Of a stretch of DNA of 64,000 nucleotides, positions 39,901-47,671 are shown piece by piece. Position numbers and translations under genes: made by a program. Origin of the DNA: Caprella mutica (Eukaryota; Arthropoda; Malacostraca; Amphipoda; Caprellidae); NCBI GenBank assembly GCA_947561585.1, contig CANNZV010002528.1, forward strand, positions 1 through 64,000, in the 5' to 3' direction. Each line of letters begins with the position of its first letter. The stretch's first letter is position 1. The notes under the pieces were generated by a model that was not told where the DNA came from, searched no databases, and saw nothing but the letters and a program-made list of their open reading frames with translations.

Positions 39901-40501
39901 TAGAGGTATGCCGATTACTGGCACAAACACCCTACTCTTGAACTAGGGCGACCTGGATCCATTTTCTCACTAAACTGGCGACTTTCCTAAATTCCTGCCA
40001 CACTTCCAGTTTGCAGAATGTGTCTTCTCCCGCAGATATTTTAATTTGAGAGACAGTTACTCTCTGACTCTCAGTAGCTGATTCAGAGTCTCCCGCAGGC
40101 CGCAGCTAAATTAAATTAATTAATGGTAACATAGGAATTAATTCAAGATCTCCCGCAGAGATCTCCAATTTCTAAAAATTCAATCAAAAATTCCCGCAGA
40201 GAGTCTTGGAAAAATGTTCCATATTCTGCAGACTGGCCACACTTCCACTCAGCACACTTTGAAACATGGTAATTATTGGAAGCTAGCTAATAGCTAGGTA
40301 ACTAAAAGTCTAAATTAAACTAATTTAAACCTACCTGTCGATGAGTAGCGATTGATCAGCCATGCTCGGAATCAAATGTTCTCCATTATCAATGGATGAA
40401 GCTTTGTTATCATCTCTGAAGAGTTTGCATGAATAGCCAAAAACTAGCAATTCTTCCTGTTTATTTTCTTTGACTTTACTACGATTCAGCAATTGAGCCA
40501 T
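12966..40501 (-). CDS. SFSWAP: Splicing regulator SFSWAP / suppressor of white-apricot
   Basis: Coding exons, 5' to 3': 40335-40501, 21165-21322, 20634-20845, 20032-20216, 18179-19585, 17876-17988, 16009-16069, 14815-14994, 14409-14585, 13886-14053, 13411-13546, 12966-13010. All junctions are GT-AG, phases agree, and the sum is 1,003 codons. Residues 17-150 are the DRY_EERY region ([25 protein letters not shown]). SURP1 is about 185-240 ([11 protein letters not shown]) and SURP2 about 407-455 ([16 protein letters not shown]). ISFSIKQRK follows near 500, then a charged helix about 538-587, proline runs, and an RS/KHK-rich tail about 770-900. The C-terminus [13 protein letters not shown] matches the family end. 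The nuclear SR-type protein regulates alternative splicing. In flies it represses splicing of its own early introns. Here intron 1 is 19 kb. The start is the ATG in AAAATGG at 40499-40501; an in-frame ATG 22 codons upstream is probably untranslated. Confidence 0.95.
13027..13080. repeat. Short tandem repeat beside the last SFSWAP acceptor
   Basis: About two and a half copies of a 24-bp unit beginning GAAATGAGTACCTAGGCA lie within the last intron, 15-70 bases from the terminal exon. Confidence 0.7.
13233..13372. mobile_element. TAGGGTAAG MITE in the last SFSWAP intron
   Basis: The left end CTAGGGTAAGTTCC...TTTTCGATCACAT is answered by inverted GGATCGAAAATGTGG...GATAACTC. This is one of about a dozen copies of a family whose ends read (C)TAGGGTAAGTTCCGAA and whose subterminal part reads TTCCACATTTTCGATCATA. 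Confidence 0.65.
15132..15320. mobile_element. Foldback MITE with TTTTGCATGCAG ends, SFSWAP intron
   Basis: AAGGTACATTTTGCATGCAG...GATTGTTGCGATC on the left pairs with GATCGCAACAATC...CTGCATGCAAAACGTATCT on the right. Inside are several CGATAATCG words. The ends are about 36 bp with a few mismatches. No target duplication is clear. Confidence 0.65.
15795..15925. mobile_element. Degraded TAGGGTAAG-family MITE
   Basis: GTAAGTTCCGAATTATTGG...TCACATTTTCGATCACATAA is followed by inverted ATGATCGAAGATGTTGACC and AAAATTACCCTA. It lies in the SFSWAP intron between 14995 and 16008. Confidence 0.55.
16556..16968. repeat. 26-bp minisatellite, about 16 copies
   Basis: The unit starts ATCATGAAGTGGAATGAA and ends CAGCAAGG, CAACAAGG or AAGCAAGG. 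Variation is almost confined to that one trinucleotide position, so the array looks young. It lies in the 1.8-kb intron between SFSWAP exons 6 and 7 and is not part of any exon. Confidence 0.95.
21703..22034. repeat. GGTATCGG-rich repeat, possibly a hAT-type element
   Basis: GAGATGGGACTGGGTATCGG at one end and TTTGGTATTGTCCCATCC at the other are roughly inverted. Between them TATCGGTAT words recur. Related words occur at 16400-16500 and 22660-22770 (GCTATCGTCCCATCC). No target duplication was found. Confidence 0.45.
22052..22641. mobile_element. CCAAGTA-family hAT MITE, enlarged and diverged copy
   Basis: The left end CCAAGTAAAGTAGTATGG and the right end GGACATTCTTTATACTAGG are the inverted counterparts of the two ends seen in the clean copies 30624-30748 and 32525-32750. 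The marker palindrome CTCGCCATTAAAATGGCGAG is at 22599-22620. Extra sequence inside suggests later insertions. Target duplication is no longer visible. Confidence 0.5.
23541..23880. repeat. Low-complexity ATTAGTAAATATT tract
   Basis: Over 300 bases are built almost wholly from variants of ATTAGTAAATATTA on both strands, with nearly no G or C. The outer borders CACAAATTACGA and CATGATTTGTGAATCTC are inverted, so the tract fills a foldback. Confidence 0.7.
24260..24545. repeat. Inverted repeat centred near 24400
   Basis: TAAAGTATCTTAAATGTGGC on the left pairs with GCCACATTTAAGATACTTTA on the right, and GGCGACTTTCCTGCCA with TGGCAGGAAAGTCGCC. The arms are about 100 bp with scattered mismatches. 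Related words (AAAGTCGCCAGTATATTGGC) lie at 24150-24180. Confidence 0.7.
24761..24890. repeat. Intact copy of a repeat interrupted at 30561-31262
   Basis: It contains GGCTTTGTTTACATTTCAAC, TGTTTATGATTATGAGTCAC and AGTACTCATTAGTCGTCTAT in uninterrupted order. The second copy has the same words in the same order but is split by two insertions, which makes this one the empty-site reference. Confidence 0.75.
26091..26746. repeat. Near-650-bp palindrome
   Basis: The sequence folds on a centre near 26394: TTATTAACTTATGTACGTGA pairs with TCACGTAC...CATAAGTTAATAA at the far end, and GCTATTCCCTTCCATAGATT pairs with AATCTTGGGAATAGC near the middle. The loop is TAATAAACTTTAT. Right-arm growth comes from a local duplication of ATGATACCTGGAGGTATCA. 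Each arm holds a TCCACATTTTCGATCAT block of the TAGGGTAAG MITE family. No gene is present. Confidence 0.85.
27008..27433. mobile_element. TAGGGTAAG-family MITE
   Basis: TTGGTAAGTTATGAATTAGC...CACATCATCGGTCATAT on the left pairs with ATGTGACCGATGATGTGG...TTTGTAACTACC on the right. The inside is about 300 bp with no gene. Confidence 0.6.
27490..29963. mobile_element. hAT element (CAGAGATGGG ends) with perfect 8-bp duplication
   Basis: The ends CAGAGATGGGC and GCCCATCTCTG are flanked by ACTAGGAT at 27482-27489 and 29964-29971. Both terminal 150-180 bp are crowded with AAGTACTT words in both orientations, a subterminal pattern well known for one large hAT group. The 2.47-kb body contains no transposase. 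About 70 percent of it is a 32-bp minisatellite (27690-29444). Confidence 0.93.
27690..29444. repeat. 32-bp minisatellite inside the hAT element, about 55 copies
   Basis: The unit reads CTGATAGTACATCATCACAG then TGACTCTTTTCT. Variants such as CATCTTCTCAG, CATTATCACAG and GACAGTACAT are shared by blocks of neighbouring copies, showing spread in segments. The word GTAC also echoes the subterminal AAGTACTT repeats. Confidence 0.95.
30624..30748. mobile_element. CCAAGTA-family hAT MITE, 125 bp
   Basis: Ends CCAAGTAATA and TATTTTACTTGG are flanked by TGATTATG on both sides (30616-30623, 30749-30756). The second TGATTATG is followed by AGTCACC exactly as in the uninterrupted copy at 24761-24890. 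Inside is the palindrome CTCGCCATTTTAATGGCGAG. Confidence 0.9.
30784..31234. mobile_element. PIF/Harbinger-like MITE with TAA duplication
   Basis: Ends TGGTGCGTTCCCGTG...GAAGAACTCG and CGAGTTCTTCAGCACGGGAA then CGCACCT are inverted, flanked by TAA on both sides. A three-base TWA duplication and GGTGCGTTCC-type ends fit PIF/Harbinger. Near the left end the terminal motif CCGTTCCCGTGATGAAGAAC is repeated once internally (30839-30859). No protein is encoded. Confidence 0.75.
32525..32750. mobile_element. CCAAGTA-family hAT MITE, 226 bp
   Basis: Ends CCAAGTGATAAAGC and TATTTTACTTGG are flanked by CCGATATA on both sides (32517-32524, 32751-32758). It shares the CTCGCCATTTTAATGGCGAG palindrome with 30649-30672 and carries about 100 bp extra inside, with GGAGAGAATTT repeated. 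Confidence 0.92.
32881..33059. mobile_element. hAT MITE, CCAGTCTGCAGAA family, copy 2
   Basis: Ends CCAATCTGCAGAA and ATTATGCAGACTGG are flanked by TGTTGATT (32873-32880, 33060-33067). It is the reverse orientation of 6034-6213, including the same internal tandem duplication of about 42 bp. Confidence 0.92.
34303..34439. mobile_element. TAGGGTAAG MITE, best-preserved copy
   Basis: CTAGGGTAAGTTACAAATTA...CATCTTCGGTCAT pairs with ATGACCGATGATTCGGAAC then TTACCCTAG. It is 137 bp with an AT-rich loop and serves as a reference for the family. Confidence 0.75.
34962..35155. mobile_element. TAGGGTAAG-family MITE
   Basis: AAAGGTAAGTTACGAATTAT...CACATCTTCGGTCATATAA pairs with ACGATGAAAGATGTGG...CTGATAATTTGTA. 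The right terminus is worn. Confidence 0.55.
36050..36745. repeat. 20-bp GGGAAAATTAGGTAGAATGG repeat with a higher-order period
   Basis: About 34 units of 19-22 bp vary around GGAAAATCAGGTAGAATGG. A block of about 120 bp, recognised by GGATATAATTGGGAAAATTA followed by TGTAGAATACAGGG, recurs three times (near 36165, 36288 and 36410). The array therefore grew by copying multi-unit segments. Confidence 0.9.
36803..37415. mobile_element. TAGGGG-TTTAACGTCTGC inverted-repeat element
   Basis: TAGGGGGTTTAACGTCTGCT on the left pairs with GCAGACGTTAAAACCCCTA on the right. Subterminal words CACCTACCACCGTCAGTGAC and CATGGATG also have inverted partners (ACCGACAGGTGGTA; CATCCATGAGC). It is 613 bp, with no protein. 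A fragment of the same family is at 11829-11995. Confidence 0.75.
40006..40236. mobile_element. hAT MITE, CCAGTCTGCAGAA family, copy 3
   Basis: Ends CCAGTTTGCAGAATG and CATATTCTGCAGACTGG are flanked by CCACACTT (39998-40005, 40237-40244). The interior differs from copies 1 and 2 and repeats TCTCCCGCAGA several times. It lies about 100 bp downstream of SFSWAP exon 1, inside intron 1. Confidence 0.9.
40335..40501 (-). CDS. SFSWAP: SFSWAP coding exon 1
   Basis: It encodes residues 1-55 and two bases of residue 56: [10 protein letters not shown]..., then [14 protein letters not shown] and [16 protein letters not shown], which line up with the start of human SFSWAP (LLVFGYACKLFRDD; LIDR). The donor ACAG/GTAGGTTT joins in phase to exon 2 (21165-21322, beginning G TTT GAT GTT). 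It is listed separately because 19 kb of repeats separate it from the rest and an automatic annotation could lose it. Confidence 0.93.
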
Positions 40502-40914
40502 TTTCTTTGTATTTAGGAACCCTATAGATAAACCGAATGGAATACTTCGATGTATGCTAATCAACAATTATCTATTCCACTGATTTATATTAATAACTAA
40601 TTTAAACATAGGCAAGTTAATAAATATAATAGGTAACAACAGTAGCGTGGACGACATAGTACTACACCACTTGTTATCCTAAAGCTTGGATGGATCAGTG
40701 TTGCCATATTTTTTAATATCCTATAATAAACCTTCGTGCGGATTGTATTTAGGTATGCATTCAATGTACGTATATGTACTACATATATGGTATTGGTATA
40801 TAATAATAATCTTTATTGATATATCACAAAAAGTTAAAAACAATGTACATAACTATTTCAAATAACATCCACTTAATAATCCATTTTAGGTTTTTAGGGC
40901 CATTGCCATTAAGT
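40502..40914. promoter_or_regulatory. SFSWAP 5' region
   Basis: The in-frame stretch up to 40567 is open, but I take it as 5'UTR. No TATA box is evident. From 40795 an ATAATAATCTTTATTGATA stretch resembles a retroelement tail but is too short to classify. Confidence 0.3.
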
Positions 40915-41397
40915 ACTACCAAAGATATTATACTACAATATGATACACTACTCTCGACAATTTCTATTTTCTCTGCCTGACCTGGTTTCGAAAGCGGGAA
41001 CTAGAATTGAAATATAGTAGGAACAATCCAGGTATGTTGTTTGCGTGGCGTCATAACAGCAACACTTAAAATCATATTTAAAAAAATTGAAGAACGTAAC
41101 ATTGTGAAAATTGTTTATTGATTTCCATTATAAGAAACAGTGACGAATCCATTCATTCTATTCACACTGCTTAACCTAAATTTTCTATCTATGTGTGTTG
41201 CCTTGTTGACTTCACGGTCACAAACTAGTCGATTTGTGACAACAACTCACAAAGCTTTACCCTCCAATACCTACCATACTAGGAATACCAATATGGATAG
41301 GAAGCGACAATTGAGTGATTTGTGACGTGACATAAGCAAGGGAACAATTTAAAGAAAAAATTAGGGGTTTAGCAGGTTGCATAATTAATTTAATATA

Positions 41398-42594
41398 CAG
41401 GGTGATTAAAAAAAGGCAACCGGGTTTTTGGATGGCAATATTTTCCAAACTATACGAGACACTTTTTAATGCTTTATTGCATCTTGAAGATAATTTTTTT
41501 TCTATTATTTGATAAATTCGTATTAATGAGTGACATCGAACAATGGTGTGAATCACATTAATTACAATAAAGTTGGTCAAAAATCAAATCTCGCAGAAAG
41601 AAAGTTTATACATATAATAGAACAAATCTCTTTTCAATATTTAAAAAAAAAACAGTATAATGCATGAACATATATACAAAGTATATACCGTAACAAATTA
41701 AAAAATCTATTATTCCATTATTAGTTTTAATCTCCATGTCCTTCTGTCATTCAATTATGAAATAAACATGCGCAGAAAGAAGTCAATGCAAGAAGGTTGC
41801 ATTGTGCGGAAACTGTGTTATGATTGGACCCACTTTATGGATGGTAATTCTGAACGGTGAAAAATATTTATATATGCCTAATCATTTGATTGTACCACAT
41901 CTAAGAGAGGAATTTGATGAAATATTCAACATACTATTTGACCCAAGATGGAGCTCCTACCCATCGCCGCATTATTGTTCGTGATCGCTAGTGAGGTGTT
42001 CCATCAACGATTGAAAGAAATTGAACAGGATACTGAGTGACCCCCAAATTTAACCCCATGTTTAATTCTTTCTTTTTGGGTTACATAAAGAATAATTATT
42101 TACCAAAGCTCCACGAATTATTCGTGAATTGAAGAGCAACATAATTACAGACTTTGAAGCACTGAGAAAAAATCGAAAGATTATCAGCAAGTCTGTACGA
42201 GCAAGGAGAACACGAGCAGAAATTTGCACCTAGAGAAATGGAGGGTACACGGAAGGGCATGGAGATAAAAATTAATAAATGAATAATATTTTTGAAACTT
42301 GTTAACGGTATAAATTTTAGTTTTATAGTCATGTATTTTATTGTGGTTTGAAAGGAATATTGAAAAGAGATTTGTTCTATTCTATGAACTTTTTTTCTGC
42401 GGGGATTTGATTTTTGACTAACTTTATTGTAATTGATGTCACACCATTGTTCGATGTTACAAATTAAAATGAATTTATAAATTAATAAAGAAAAAGATTA
42501 TCTTCAAGATGCAATAAAACATTAAAAAGTGGCTCGTATAGTTCAGAAAATATTGCCATCCAAATACCCGGTTACCTTTTTTTTAATCACCCTG
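41398..42594. mobile_element. Mariner-like element with about 240-bp inverted ends
   Basis: The left end CAGGGTGATTAAAAAAAGGC and the right end TACCTTTTTTTTAATCACCCTG are flanked by TA. The inverted match continues through TGGCAATATTTTCCAAACTA, ATCTTGAAGATAA and AATCTCTTTTCAATATT, giving unusually long arms of about 240 bp each. The middle carries a decayed transposase (41800-42260). Confidence 0.88.
41800..42260 (+). pseudogene. Decayed Tc1/mariner-type transposase
   Basis: In shifting plus frames I read short pieces typical of a DDE transposase C-terminal half: QDGAPTHRR near 41945, DPPNLTPC near 42038, then a YIKN-like stretch and a basic tail. Several stops and frame changes separate them, so no protein can be made. 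The pieces are in the expected order for the family, and the element's ends agree. Confidence 0.65.
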
Positions 42595-43070
42595 TATATT
42601 CATTTATTATGTTATGCAATTTAATAACTATTTATTTTACAAATTTACCTTCTTCAATTGTTTTAAATATGATTTTAATTGTGATGTTATGACATCACGC
42701 ATACAACATACCTCGATTGTCCTTACTATATTTCAATTCTAGTTACCGCTTTTGAAACCAGAAATTGGCGAGAGTAGTGTATCTTATTGTAGTATAATAT
42801 CTTTGTAAGTATTATACTATTTATAATTCATCAATTATTATTGTACTAGAAGAATGGTGAACTTTTAGATTCAATTGCAGTTGTTCAGTGGATACATTTT
42901 TAGTGGAGACAGTGTACACTGTACACGTACAGTAGGGTGGGCCAAAAAATAACGTTTTGGATATTACTTATGGAATAGTGATATAAAGTTGATATGACAA
43001 GTAAAGGTACGTCACAGTACAGAGAAGATATAGTATCCCAGAGCTATAGGGGGGATATTACGCGTGTCCC

Positions 43071-43467
43071 GGTAGGCTGTGACGTCACATGTCAACAATG
43101 GTGCGTACGTTTGTACGTACAGTACAAACACAAAAGATGGCTGCAACACACCCAACTTTTGTTAAATAACGTTTTCGGTGATATTTTTTTAAATTCCACA
43201 TTACCGCATGCTATTATCCAATCTTTATAGTCATACGGACGAATATTAAAAAAATGACTGTTGATGAAATTGCTACTGGTCTTTTTACACCCAAAATAGT
43301 AACAAATTTTTAGTTTTGAAGAAGACGATTTATTCAAGATAATTAGATCATTAGTCAGATCGGTCGCATTGGCCGCCATCTTAATTCTCTATTCCACGTG
43401 ACCCACATCAATTCTGTTTACTATGACGTGACCTCTTGTTTACATACATGACGTCACAGCCTACCCA
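43071..43467. mobile_element. Foldback element with GTAGGCTGTGACGTCA ends
   Basis: GGTAGGCTGTGACGTCACAT near 43070 is inverted at ACATGACGTCACAGCCTACC near 43467. Each end contains the palindrome TGACGTCA. The minus strand inside holds an open frame of 95 codons starting MAANATDL in an AAGATGGCGGC context. It resembles no family I know. Confidence 0.55.
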
Positions 43468-45890
43468 GAATAAATTTGAATAATACATGGAACTGGGGTA
43501 CTTTACTATTCTGTTTACTATGGGTACGTGTACTGAAATTTGAGTGAATTCTGACATGATTAACAGACCAAATATCAGAAAAGTAACATTTTTAGTGATT
43601 TTTACTACATTGTGCCAAAAAACTCATAATCCCTGATTTATTATCATTTAGAATATGAAGATAGTTTGAGAAGAGTTTATTTTGGTGTTTGTGCCGGAAA
43701 ATCAGATAGGTACGACAATATAATTACAGTTGCCCCCACCCCTCCAAATTGTTTGAATTTAGGCACCGCTGGAGAGAGTAGTCAGTGTAGTGCTCCACAC
43801 TTATGGAGGTCTGGTGCTCAATGAAGAACATAATAAGGAAATTCATATGCATGAAATTGAGCAAAAACAATAATTATTTATTGATAAACCAACATTCAAA
43901 TATTTGGGACACTTGGTGACTCAAAAAATTTGACAAAGCGAATTGCATGGGTTATTATCGTATTGCTGAAATCCGAGTAAATTCGAAATTTTTGCAATAC
44001 GAAAATATTGATAAATGCTTTTATAAAATGAAATCAATAAAATTCACAAAGTCATTTTGAGAATTAAATTACTTCTATCTTATCACAATAACAGCATGAT
44101 TACTCTAGAAGCCAAATTTATAGAGAAATATTGTAATACTAATATATTTAAAAAAAAAAGTGCTCAGGGCAACTCAAAAGTATCAAATATTTATCTGCAA
44201 TTTTGCAAGTTGTGTTTTTTCATAACTTGCCAACTACTTTTACCTATTCCACAGAAAAAAAAAAGTCGAATATTTCAAAATTAATGGGAAAATATCTTTT
44301 TGTACAAAATTTCAAATGTTTTGGGGCTACTCAAAAATATTCAGAAATGGCTTGGAAATTGGCATGCAATGTTCTTTTTTAACGTATCAACTTATTATAA
44401 CTATTCCATATGAAGATTCTGAAGTTTGCCCGAAACCCCTATTTTTTGGCTAAGATCCTCCTACTTTTTCCACGAGAATATAAGAAAAATCGATATAATT
44501 GTTATTTGTTTTAGTTGCTATCCATGATACCTGCAATTATCATGGATAACAACTAAAATAATTAATTATTATATCGTTTTTTCTTATATTCTCGTGGAAA
44601 AAGTAGGAGGAGCTTAGCAAAAAGTCTGGTGGAAAGACTTGAAAAACCCTACATGTGTACGACCCGTAAGATGGCTGTGGGTAGGGCTGTACGTCAGATG
44701 CGAAGTCCATTGATTATATCACGCTTTGTATTATCGATTGTTTGCATTTCTTCTATTTTGCAGATTCTGGTTATATTTATTTGAAGTGGATATTCACGGT
44801 TGCTCTTCGTTCTCTCCAAGCAGTTCACTTCTGTGTATGAACAATGTTTTACCTGTGATATCCCTGCACACGAGCCATTATATTAGACTCCACTACTAGC
44901 ACTATCAGAATAAAAAAACCTAAGTACATTTAACATTTTTAAACAAACTGTATTTTACATAATAGAGATAGTGCGGATCCCCTTTCAATAGTAAATAAAT
45001 AAGGTTATAGATTATTATTATAATTTTTAGTTGTGATATTGTGAAAAATCTTGTACATCATAACCTATTGAAAAATATATTTATGTCTTTCAATGTTATA
45101 ACAATTGTGAAGTTTATTTAATAAACATTTACAAATACAATCTTTTTTCTTGTATATTTAATGTAAAAATATTGTAATTTCAAACAAAACAAAAATTTAT
45201 GCTATAGAAAAAAAAATATCCTTAAATAATATTCTACTTTTATAATTTGTATAATTGATTTATTTTCACTTTTTGAACACATTCATTAGTACAAAAAAAA
45301 AAGACAAAACTTTCTTCAATATATGTAACTTGTGTTGGGGAAATTCCATGTTCCATGTTATTGTTCATTATTATAAGAAAGGTATATAATAATTGAAATA
45401 TAAAATGAATAACTATTTTGTCTTACATGATCGAAAATGTGGAACATTTCGAAAACTGAAAAAAATCGATCACTTATATATTAATTATATTTCTATATTC
45501 ATAGTCATAAAAAATATATATTCTCTGGCTCGTTCGCTATCTTACCTGTAAAATGGTATGTATTAACCAGGTGTCCTAGCGTAGATTCTCCCACACGGTA
45601 ACCAGGTGTACTTTCACCTGAAAAAAGATAAGATTAACGTACTCGGAGTGGTTAATACCTTAACTAAGATTGTAAGTATCAATCACTAGCGATATATCAT
45701 TTATTCATCATTCAGAATAACAAAATTTAACAGAAAATTTTCTTTAATAAAATAATTGGTGGTGGCGTACCATGGGTCGCACATTGCTATAATATAATAA
45801 TAATATAAGGTTAGGTCAGGTTAATTATCTTGCCTCCACTCCCCCCTCCCCCCAAGACCTCCAAATAACCGGATCACTATCCAAACCTTA
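43468..45890. other. Intergenic, mostly unclassified
   Basis: Apart from the MITE at 44440-44672, I see only AT-rich DNA. At 42931 there is a CAGTAGGGTGGGCCAAAAAA string that looks like a lone mariner end. Confidence 0.4.
44440..44672. mobile_element. TTAA-family MITE, partly degraded, with the palindromic core
   Basis: CCTCCTACTTTTTCCACGAG on the left and CTCGTGGAAAAAGTAGGAGG on the right are perfectly inverted. The right end continues AAAGTCTGGTGGAAAGACTT as in 50959-51308, while the left terminus has diverged. The centre is the core CTATCCATGATACCTGCAAT...TATCATGGATA. Confidence 0.75.
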
Positions 45891-46185
45891 TATAATTATA
45901 GTTACTTGTGGGTTATCTTTCATCACGTGTTCGGGATTCACAGGTACATTTTCAGTTTATTTCTTATAAATATACTGAAATATTTATATCAAGGGCCGTG
46001 TCGCCAGCCGAACAAACTACATAACAAACTACATAACACTTTATGATTGTTGAATAAACTGAGCCGTTAGACGTTCTATTTGTACTATATATATATCAGA
46101 ATATACTAGAAATATACTGCAAATGTACCTGTGATACCCAAAAAGTGATGACAGATAACCAACAAGTACCTAAACTTTCTATTTT
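45891..46185. repeat. Inverted repeat, about 100-bp arms
   Basis: TTACTTGTGGGTTATCTTTC and CACAGGTACATTTTCAGT pair with GACAGATAACCAACAAGTA and ACTGCAAATGTACCTGTG. This is an older foldback element with no further features. Confidence 0.6.
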
Positions 46186-47671
46186 AGAAGAAATTATAGT
46201 TGTAGAGGGTAAGAGTTTTTCTGGTGTTTAGATTATCTTTCGATAATACAGAAAACTGGTTCGCAAAGCACAGTAATCCAGTCGGGACCAAGAGGTGACA
46301 TCTCTCCTGCATGCTGACTGTCGCCTGAATATTAAAGAGAGGTATGTGCGTATTATTTTCACAATCAATATTTTAACACAATATGATAGATAAACATTAA
46401 TTATTTGATGATATTATTTCGGCTGAAATCACAGTACTTTCAGAGAAGATAGGGTTTTTATTAGTTAACATAAGTTTGAGTGATCATCCGATAGATGGCA
46501 CTGTTTACTTTAAATCTTCATGGACAGTTAATATCTTCGTGAATCAGCAATAGTTGATCGAATTTGAGATGAATATACAGTACACATATACACTATAACT
46601 AACTAATGAACTATTTATAGAGGTATAATTATGAATATTGCATGCAAATATATAATCGTTATTTGTACATCGTTTATTGAAATATAACAATCTAATTAAT
46701 GACACAACTCAATAAAATTTGAGAAATTATTCGCCTGATGGCGCTTTTCTAAAATTTGTTGAATTTTCTTTCTCATCTAGATTATACTTAAGATGAATAA
46801 AGTATAAAATATTACATAATTAAATATGCTGATACCGTTAAAACACATATGAGCAAATGTTTGGTCCCCCTCTCTTTAAGTTCAAGTAAGTTCGATGAGA
46901 AGAGTTGGTCGGAATAACAATACGAACAATTTTTTTATACACATGCATAGTTCTCTGATCAAGTTAATGAATAGATTTCAATAACTTGATTGGATATAAT
47001 TAGAAGTCAATTACATTTATCTAACATTTAAAAGCAGATTTGTGCAATAGACTAAGTTTCAGGTTATCGAAAAGTTCTATATTTTATATCGTAAAAGATC
47101 GATCAAATTTTAATACTTGGTATCTATGATAGCTGCAGGTATCATGAATACCAATTAAATTAAAGTAATAATACTTATTATGTAGAACAGATTAATAGAT
47201 TGTAACTTATATAACAATGATGATAATAGTATGATACATCTTCATTCAATTTTAACTTTTGAATAGAGTGTCCTAGCCTTCTACAATAGATAAATAGTTG
47301 TATAGTCATTGATATTGTTTCCTGCAACTGTATGAATGCTGTCCGTTCTTTGCCATCCTCCTGACAGTTTCCTTGTGTGTAGAAGTGGACCTTTCAAAAG
47401 TTGTTTGGAGATTATTGCTGAACTAAAACTTCTCAAGTACGACGAACAAATTATATTGAAATCAAAATTTGTTCGAAGTGCTTGAGCAGATTCCTTCAAC
47501 TGAAACTCTGGTGGGAAGGCGACTAGATCCGACCTCAGACTGATTTGGTGAAATCTTCTCTGACGTGATCACCACTGCTGTCACTTGCACATTTCAAACA
47601 TTCATTACTGATCTAAATCACTGAAAAGAAAGACTCCTTTAAATGTACTAATAGGGAGTTAACCGAGGGTA

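Larger units (their letters stand above)
31332..39934. mobile_element. Possible 8.6-kb transposon or two solo ends, 24-bp inverted termini
   Basis: TAGGGTGTTTGTGCCAGTAA then TCGG at 31332-31355 is matched exactly, inverted, at 39911-39934. If the terminal TA is the target duplication, the pair could bound one element. ATCGTCA/GTCGGA words cluster near both ends and again in 35735-36010 and 38215-38650, as subterminal repeats might. No transposase is seen between them, and younger elements are nested inside. Two unrelated solo ends remain possible. Confidence 0.35.
21323..40334. other. SFSWAP intron 1, 19 kb, transposon-rich
   Basis: No exon with family resemblance or paired splice sites was found in either strand. 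The intron is largely DNA elements: 22052-22641, 24260-24545, 26091-26746, 27490-29963, 30624-30748, 30784-31234, 32525-32750, 32881-33059, 34303-34439, 36803-37415 and 40006-40236. Short runs between them (such as 25330-26090 and 37420-39420) are AT-rich with nothing recognised. Confidence 0.6.
40915..42820. repeat. Long inverted arms enclosing the mariner
   Basis: The left arm (40915-41100) has TATTATACTACAATATGATA, GCGGGAACTAGAATTGAAAT and AAAATCATATTTAAA. The right arm (42640-42820) has the inverse words TTTAAATATGATTTT, ATTTCAATTCTAGTTACCGC and GTATCTTATTGTAGTATAAT. The arms are about 180 bp with several mismatches. The mariner 41398-42594 sits between them, so this may be an older foldback element that received it. 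Confidence 0.7.

Noticed and set aside
40502..40567. Upstream in-frame ATG as the SFSWAP start
   Set aside because: The added 22 residues are not conserved in the family as I know it, and the downstream ATG has the better context (AAAATGG). A longer N-terminus cannot be excluded.
41257..41580. 107-codon minus-strand frame
   Set aside because: It overlaps the long inverted end of the mariner, so the frame is repeat-derived.
43092..43379. 95-codon minus-strand frame beginning MAANATDL as a gene
   Set aside because: It lies wholly inside a foldback element, lacks splice sites or a polyadenylation signal, and resembles no known family. It is recorded only under the element.
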